A stretch of DNA of 64,000 nt from Asterias amurensis (taxonomy: Eukaryota > Echinodermata > Asteroidea > Forcipulatida > Asteriidae), in the NCBI RefSeq assembly GCF_032118995.1, contig NC_092659.1, positions 9,403,177-9,467,176 of the forward strand, read 5' to 3'. The notes beneath the pieces are model-generated. The model was not told the origin of the DNA. It searched no databases and saw nothing but the letters and a program-made list of their open reading frames with translations. The position numbers were made by a program, and so were the translations under genes. Below, one piece after another: positions 49,501-58,500 of the stretch; positions within the stretch are counted from its first letter, which is position 1; the number at the start of each line of letters is the position of its first letter.

Positions 49501-52500
49501 CTCGATAAAACTTGATGACCTCGCTCGTCTCGCTCGAACGTTTTAGGGGTACTACCTCGAAATCACCACTGTACCTAATGTTTTTTTACAAATATTTTTC
49601 CCTCTTGCATTGGATGACAAATATATAGAGCAAAGTTCATTTAATTTTAACATTTTCTCCAATTATTTTTTGTTCTCAATAATGTCTAGATATATATCAA
49701 TCATCAGTCTTTTCTTACAATTTACAGCATATAGCCTAATAATTGTCACTTCATATTTTTGTTGTTCCTATGCACAGTTACTTATTGACAGTCCGGTCAG
49801 CCCTATTACAAGTATTCTACCTCTAGTCTTTGTCATCCTTGTCACTGCTGTCAAACAGGTAAGATACCATGTATTATTAGGTAAGGTTGGGTATTATACA
49901 GGCTTCATCTAGTCAAGGGGCCTGATACCGATATCTAGTTGAGGAGTCGGTATCAGGCGAGGGCGCTAGCACACCCTGTAGTCCAGAGCTGTGTGTTGAG
50001 AGAGTTGCGACATGGAGGGACCAGTTTTCTTTGGTTTCGTGGTTTCTGGACGCCATGTTGTCTCCAAATGCAGCACAACCCAACGGGCAGACTAGTCTGG
50101 CACCCAGTGTTAGCCATGCATTTCTTAGGAACAAAATGCCTTCTAATCGCAAATTGTCGTAACTCTCCCAATATACGGCTCTGCTGTAGTCTGGAACACA
50201 CCCCAAAGGGCCAGTCACACTGCGATATTGAAACTGATAACAGTCATGACGCAAAGAGAACGCATTCTTTAGAAAGCTAAAATACTGGCCCTTGAACCTG
50301 TGCACAAATGTCTGAAAGCATCGCTGAGAGAAAAGTCACAAAATGTTGACAGTTTTAGCCGTTTATTTCAATAAAAAGGTACTTATTATAATGGTCCAGC
50401 ATGGTTCGTTTACAGCGGCCAGCCACCAATTCGGTCATTACCACTCGGAGAAGACCAGGTCCTTGCACTGTCATTCCCCAAACAATGGATGTGTTCGTTT
50501 TGCTTCCCTGGGTCAACCCGGTCTGCCCCTGGTGCGTTCGAATAGCTTTGACGTCATTCCAGGGGCTCACCTGGGTCAGCCCCCAGTGCCCTGCTTGTGG
50601 AGTGTGTCACTTGGGGCTTGTGGAGTGTGTCACTTGGGGGCTGGCCCCAGGTGCATGACGTCACTGTGAGAGCGATGAGTGATCGTTCGTTTAGCTCTTG
50701 TCAGGGGCTCACCCGAGTGAGCACCGCGGGGTAGACCCAGCGCAGCTAAACGAACGCACCCAATGGTTGCTCCTTCCTATTTTGTGTTAAATTGTTTTTC
50801 ACTCATAGTGAGTCTCAATATTTCTGTGTTGTTTTTTCTCCGCAAGGCATATGAGGACTGGTTACGACACAAGGCTGATAATGAGGTCAATAAGAGACCG
50901 ACTTTCATTTTGCACGGACGCAATATTAAAGAAATCAACTCCTATCAAATAAATGTAAGTCTCCCTCCCCCCCCCCACATACACACAAGTCTGTAAACAC
51001 CTGCAATCATGGACCCTCCTTTGTTCATCTCTTTGCGATAGCAACCGTTGACCACAATGCTTTTATTTGTGATTGCAACCGTGGACCTATTGTCCCTTTC
51101 GTCATAGGTCCCCGGTTTGAATGTGGATACCTACCCACACACACAAACAGTCGTGTTTGACCATTACGTAAGAGGACACCTGTTGTACTTTCTGTTATTC
51201 CTGAATTGAAGCAATCCCTTTCGGTTTTGTACACAAATGACAAGTGAGGACCCATGAAAACAAAGACAGACAAGTGAGAACCTATTGTCCCTATTGAAAA
51301 ATGTCCTCGGAGGGTAAGCCATACAAAACCAAGTGTGCATACCCCTGCAACCGTGGACCTCCTACTGTCCCCCCCCCCTTGGTTTTGTACACGTTTTCCA
51401 ACTGTGGACCTTTCCATAACTGAAAGTTTTTCTGCTAACAAGTATTTTGAGCAGTTACCAAAAGTATCCATTGCCTTTAACAAGCTTTGTTATATTGTTT
51501 GTTTTTAGGTGGGTGACATCGTGAAAGTCAAAGTAGAGGAGGAGCTTCCATGTGACATGCTTCTACTGTCATCTCACAACGAGGAAGGAGAATGCTATGT
51601 CACTACAGCCAATCTAGATGGAGAAACAAATCTTAAGGTATACATTACTTCATTGGCGTTTCATGGCTGAGCGGTTAAGAGCACCGGATTCAAGCTCTGG
51701 TGTTTGATCAGCAGAGTGTGGGTTCGAGTCCCGGTCGTGAGACTTGCTACGTAAAATTGGGGAGGTAGTGCTTTCTTCTCTACCGGCCAGGCTTTGGATT
51801 GATGATACCCAAGCCTACATCTATATGGACTGTAAAGGGGGTAACCCTGTTGCAGCCTTAGGAGTAGGTGGCAACGGCCTCTGGAAAAAAAAAAATTGTA
51901 GCCCACACCTTGAAGTGGCCTTCAGGCCTTGTGTGTCAGGCGAATTGCATAACATTAAAAAAAAAATTCACACCGACTATAAATAATAAGCTATGAACAT
52001 GTATTGAGTCTGTGGAATTGAAGTTATTGACCCCTTGCACCAATGTCATGAGCTCAATTTCATGGGGCTGCAAATTTGTTTGTGCTTGCTGTAGCAGAAC
52101 ATTTTGCTAAGGTGCAAGTGTATTTCACAGGTAGGCAGACAAAATTAGGTAGTCATATTGCACGTTCAGCATGTATTTGCATTATGACAATGTTCTTTTC
52201 GCGCAGTAAGCACCATAAGGTTAGCAACTCTTTTCGTTTGCTATGAAATAGAAAACGCACAGAAAGCACAAAATCGGCCGCTAAGCAGATCTATGAAATT
52301 GGGCACTGCTCACTGCAACATTCGCCATTTTGGTAAGCGTGTGATTGCCACGTTACCTAAAATGGGTGCTTTGATTCCTACAATGGCGATACTAAGTTTG
52401 TCGTGATTTTAACATCGGGTAAATTGGATCAAAACCAGCTTGTTCTTGGGGCCATTCAGAATTGTTTCAATTTTATTTGTGTTGATCAAAAGAAATAATT

Positions 52501-55500
52501 TGAAAATAAAAATGCAATTTAAAACAATAAATGTATATATAAGCAAACAAAAAAGAAGAAGAAGAAAACAATTTTTATTTGTTGAAGCTAGGAGTAGTTG
52601 TTGAGATTTAACTGATGTTGAAGACCTTTGATTTTAATATAATTGGTTCATTTCAGGCATTACTTTGTTCTTCAGTGTATGAAATACATTAATAATAATA
52701 ACCGTACTTTCTGTATAATGCGTTTTGCCAAAGGATACATAGCGCCTGGTATTATAACTGCAAGGAGTGGGACAAAGTTTGATATACATGTATAAGACCT
52801 AATCCTTAGCACCATGTAATGGTTTACTACGTGCTGTGGCGCAATATGCTGCCAATCAGGCCAGGAACACCAGGGGCAAAAGTGCACTCAGGGGTTCTTT
52901 TACATGCGTTGACACAACACATGGGACCAATGGCTTTACGTCCCATCCGAAGGACGAAGCAATGGTTCAGTGTCTTTTTTTAAGGACACAAGTGTCACGG
53001 CTGGGGATTCGAACCCACACTCTGCTGATCAGAAACACCAGAGTTTGAATCTGGTGCTCTTAACCGTTCGGCCATGGCACTTCCATTATGAAGCAATTCA
53101 ATATTTCAAACCAAAAAATGTTTGAAGGTTGTTTAATATGACTTTTTAATATGACTATTCTTAAAAGCCCCTGTACCTGTCAATAATGATTTTTGTTCTG
53201 AACTTCTTGTGTAGATCTTTCGAGCGCTACCAGACAGTACAATCTTACAAGATGAAGAAAGCCTGGATTCCTTGTCTGCTATGGTAGAATGTGAGCAGCC
53301 ACAGCCAGACTTGTACAAGTTCATTGGCAGGATGAGTTTCTATACACAGAACCAGCCACCATCTGTCAGGTTAGTTTCTCTCTTGGCCTCTCTCTCTCTC
53401 CATGATTTGTATCTTGAGAGCCGCGATCACAAGTGAGTGTAAGGGTAGACCTGGCGCATTCGAGAGGGCCTTAATACAACCTTATTACAACCGTGCATTA
53501 TTCATAACTTCCAAAAAATAGTTAATGGCCTGACCTTTCGACCCTGGCAGAGTCTTTCTCGAATGCTTGTATGTAAAGTACTGAATGATTAACTAATCAA
53601 AATGCAGACTTTCCCTAGCTTCGTCCACTTGTTAAGGTCGCGTTTACAGAAAATACCAACAAGATATCATTTCAGAGAACATTAAAATGAGTTCATGGTG
53701 AAATAAGTTTGGAAAATTTGTTATAATTGTTATAAGAGAACGAAGTATCGATAACTTGGACATAATCTGGAAAATGGTAACGATTTTGGGTTTGATGATC
53801 ATACCCAAAAAACGTGTTACAAATGAATCCAAGGTGTGGATGACTGCTGTTTTCCCAGGCAATGGCATAATTTGTAAATTTGCTTCCGATTGGTTTGGAC
53901 TTATTCTACTGATTTGTTAGCAAAAGTGGACATTTCAAAAGAAAAACATAAGAAACCGCAATTAGTTGTAAGGCCCTCGTGGCTGTATAAATCAGTCTCC
54001 TCTTGCAGCATGTCCAGTTGTTTGGGATAGTCGCTTTATGAAGCTGTCCAAGTCAAGCAGGTTATTTCCCTTCAAAGGATTCAGGTACTTTTTTGTAGTA
54101 CAAAACGCAATGTCCACAGATTTACGTTAAATTTACACCGTTTGATGGTAATGATAGTAGAAAGCGTACCTTAAGTTTTAGTTGCTGAGGTGCTGCAGTT
54201 TTTGAGAAATGAGTAAAACAATGTAAAGAAAATACTTTTTTACATGCTATAATAATTTTCGTTTCATGATCAGTGAGACGAAAATGTCTAGGAAACTTTC
54301 TACTATCATTATCTTCAAACTGTGTAAGTTTAGTGTAAATCTGTGGACATTGTGTTATTTGTCCTACAAAAAGTACCTAAACCCTTTAAAACACACTCCA
54401 TCCTCAAACTGAGGGGAAAAAAAGAACCAACAAGTTGTATATCTGTACAGTAATCTCTTCATGTGGCATTATTTTTTGTAAGTTTTTTACATCTTTGCTT
54501 GCAGATCTGTTACTGCAGAGAACGTTCTTCTCAGAGGTTCCAGGTTAAAGAATACACCATTTATTTATGGTAAGATGTTTACATTTCTCCTGGGGGGGGG
54601 ATAATATTTTGTAGTGTAGAAATGTTTTGCTTCGTTATGCCAGTTGAAAAGTAACAATTGTATTTTTCGTATGAGTACTGCACTTACAATCACCATTTAC
54701 CTCTGTCAAGTAAAGACTGTGCAAGCTGAATATCTGCACTAACTGTGTAAGCAAAGAATACGCACGCACACAATCAATCTTGAGCTCTGTGTGTCCATGT
54801 GTTGCGTTGTTATGATTGAGAGGACAGTTTCCGGATCCGTTCATGCGTGTTTAGTCTTAGTGCAACACGTTCTCATTTTCCTTTCACACACAGCGCGGGC
54901 GGCCAACTCACTGACAGCGCCTGCATTGCCTGTAACAAGAAACGTCTTGCACCAAGACTAGCGCTTAGTATCCGAAAACAACCGGTTATAAACAGAATTC
55001 CAGCTGGTCATTATCAACCGTTTAAACACCCCTGCACGTGATGTGCTCTGAGGTAGTTAAGAATGATTGATTTATGAAATTGGGCCCAGTCATAAAGCTG
55101 TTACAATGAATTACCTACACTGTAACGAATTGAGTGTGATTGATCCTCTTTGCAGGTGTTGCAATATATACTGGTGAAGAGACGAAGATGGCACTCAACT
55201 CCAAGCAGAAAGGCCAGAAACATTCCTGCATTGAAAAGTAGGGCTCTAATGGTTTACCCCTCGTACAATATATTTACTAAGCAGTGATTTGGAGGGAAAC
55301 TCTTGTGTTCTGTTTCACATGGGAGGGGGGGGGGAATTAGTGTTCTGCCCAATCATGGATGAAAATAACAATAGGCTATACTGGGCACATGTAACCATGT
55401 ATATATCAAAGTCTTATATGTGTACAATGTATCAAACAAGGTACTCAAGGTGCTGAACAACTTCTAGAAAGATGGGTTATTGACGTGATGTATTCTGAGA

Positions 55501-58500
55501 CCCAATTATTTAGCACCTTATAACGGTTTACAAGGTGCTACTGCGCATACAGCAGCCACAGCCAGGAACACTGGGGCAAACCCCTTCTCTTTTCGATACA
55601 TGCAAGTGCACTGGGTGCTTTTACATTTGTTACACATCCCATCCGAAAGGCAAAGCAATGGTTAAGTGTCTTGCTTAAGGACACAAGTGTCACGGCTGGG
55701 GACTCGAACCAACACCATGCCGATCAGAAACATCGGAGTTTGAATTTGGTGCTCTCAACCGCTCAGCTACGACACTTTCAGTGTATAAAGCCTTTTGAAA
55801 AAAAGGTACTGTGGACTATGGATGGTGACTTGATTCAAAGAGTGTTCACTACAGATGTATGACATAAGCTTTTTCTATGTATTTCTATGTCATTTTTTGA
55901 AACCCAAAAGTTAGTAAGTGGCCTGACGTTTCGAACCTGGCTTTGAGAAAAACACTGCTAGGGTTGAAACAAACGGCTACTACATGTAGCTATTTGTTTT
56001 CATATACCATGTGTCCTTTTGGTTGTTAAGTTTGCAACTGTCACCACTTGTTGCCCTTTTTGCTTGGGGCTGACCAACTAAAATATGGTGACTAAGCTTC
56101 CATATGACAAAATGACAAAATAAATTTTGCAAAGGACTGTGACATCTAATTTATGCAGGCCTTGCCTAGGTTATTTGCTAGTTGTGCAATACTGCCCATG
56201 AATACTACACCTATTTGGCTAGAACTCCTTGGATTCATCCAAAGTAAAGCAGGGGTGTTCACGCTAGCTACATTAGACAATAGATGCATACACAATTTTG
56301 AAACTCAATAGAGTTTTGCGATAGCATACATGTACATGTAGCTTGTACTATTTTCTCATTCAATAAAACAAATAAACAATTCATATCATTAAAAGGAAGG
56401 TACACGTTTGGTAATTACTCAAAACAAATATTAACTTAAAAACTGACTTGGTAATGAGCATTGGAGAGCTGTTGATAGTAAAAAAAACATTGTGAGAAAC
56501 GGCTCCCTCTGAAGTAGCAAAGATTCTGAGAAAGAGGTAATTTCTCACCAAAATAATAAAAGACTTCTAGCCAGAAGTCTTTTATTCCTATCTGAAAGCA
56601 CACAAATTCGTCCAACAAGGGTGTTTTTTCTCTCATCATTTTCTCGTTGACCAGTTGAGCTGAAATTTTCACAGGTTTGTTATATTATGCTTATTTTGGG
56701 ATACACCAAGTGAGCAGACTGGTCTTTGACAATTACCGAACGTGTACCTTCCCTTTAATGAAGCTTTAATCTTTTACTTGACAGTTCCATGAACAAGTAC
56801 CTTGTAGCCATGTTGGTGTGGTTGCTGGTTCAAACAAGTATTGCGACTGGACTGAAGTTTTGGATAGATCGGCAACCATTCATGGAGAAGTCCTGGTATG
56901 TTCAGCCAGTTGCTGTCAGCTATGGAGACTTAACAGCGAGTGTAAGTACATGTAGCCTGTTTCACATCCATCTCTATTTAAAAACACTGGACAATTTGGG
57001 TAATTGTCAAAGACCAGTCTTCTCACTTGGTGTATCTCAACACATGCATAAAATAACAAACCTGTGAACATTTTAGCTTAGTTGGTCGTAAAAGAAACCT
57101 TGTCACACGAGGTTGTGTGCGTTTAGATGGTCAGAGACCTCAATTTCAAAATCTGAGGTCTCGTAATCAAATTCGAGGAAAATTACTTCTTTCTCAAAAA
57201 CTATGTCACTTTAGAGGGAGCCGTTTCTCACAATGTTTTATACCATCAACCTCTCCCCATTACTCATTACCAAGTAAGGTTTTATGCTAATAATTTTGTT
57301 GAGTTATTACCAATAATGTCCACTGCCTTTTAGCCCGGTTCATACTTCCTGTGAATGCAAATACAAAGCGAATGTTGATGTCACAAATTCGCAACGAATA
57401 ATTTGCAGCAGTTCAACTCTGCTCGACTCACTTGCAAATATTGCTGTGAAGGGAGGGTTGTGACGTCAAATTCTCGTCAAATTCGCATCGCAGCCGCATT
57501 GGCAGGAAGTATGAACCGGGCTTTGTGCTCATCTTTTACATACATGAGCATGGTAATGTAATAGACCGTAGCGAAAATGACGTCACCATTCAAATAACTG
57601 CCTACAACATGGCATCTGTGAGCATGTGCGTGTACTTGCGTGTGCCATAGTAATTGAACTAGTAACTCTGTGTGCTGCGAGCTTCATTGATGTTATGTCA
57701 CCTGCCCTACAAGATTGCCACTTTCATAGCAACAAAGGGGTTATTCGATACGGTCTATAGGGCCATGTCACACTGGGTAACTTACAGGCAACCAGTTCCA
57801 GGCAATCAAGAAGAGAATCCATTCACATTTGAATGTTCAACTATTTTTAGAAGCGAATTGTAAGACATTGTTTGAAAAAAATTATAAATAAATACCTGGG
57901 ACAGTTTCTTCATTTTGATAGGTTGAGAGGACATCACATGTTTTTTTTTAAATGGATGATATAACCACAGCAAGAAGTGTTTAAACATGGGCGTAACACG
58001 CGAGCTTACACCTGTGGTTATAAGACAGTTTATTCATTCCTATTGGTCGAGAGCAATGGCTAAAACAATTGTGCCACATCACGCGATACATGCGGCGCGC
58101 ACAGCAATCTCCTTTTAAGGAGTTGTTTACCCCTGGGTTTCACCATTTCATAGCTGAAAGGGGTGTTGTGTTGAAAGAAATCGTTGAACAAATTTTTGCA
58201 TATATTTTACATTTTGAACAACAAGTGTTGATGTTTTTGACCGAAAAGGTGATTAATGAATGGGAATCAAAGTATGTTGAATCAGTTTTCAACTAGTGGT
58301 TTAAACCTGCCGAGGCATGGTTCTTAATAATTTACCTCGACATTGTCTCGGTAAAATTATCAAGAACCAGGCCTCGTTGGGATTAAACCATTAGTTGAAA
58401 ACCTCTTCACCACACATTGATTCCCTCATGTAAGGCATTGAAAAACTATTCATATGCTACTAAAGTGGTCCTTAACTTAAGTCCAGTGAGCTAGACTGCT

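Noticed and set aside
49913..50305. 130-codon minus-strand ORF
   Set aside because: It overlaps plus-strand ORFs in other frames and repeat-like sequence in an intron, with no family resemblance.
51025..51483. 152-codon minus-strand ORF
   Set aside because: It lies in an intron and includes the end of a MITE; composition and motifs do not look like a protein.
53521..53570. Second hammerhead on the minus strand (GGTCGAAAGGTCAGGCC)
   Set aside because: The GAAA box is present, but I cannot form the CUGANGA core or helix I. It is only a Penelope-type flank word, as is the similar one near 55920.
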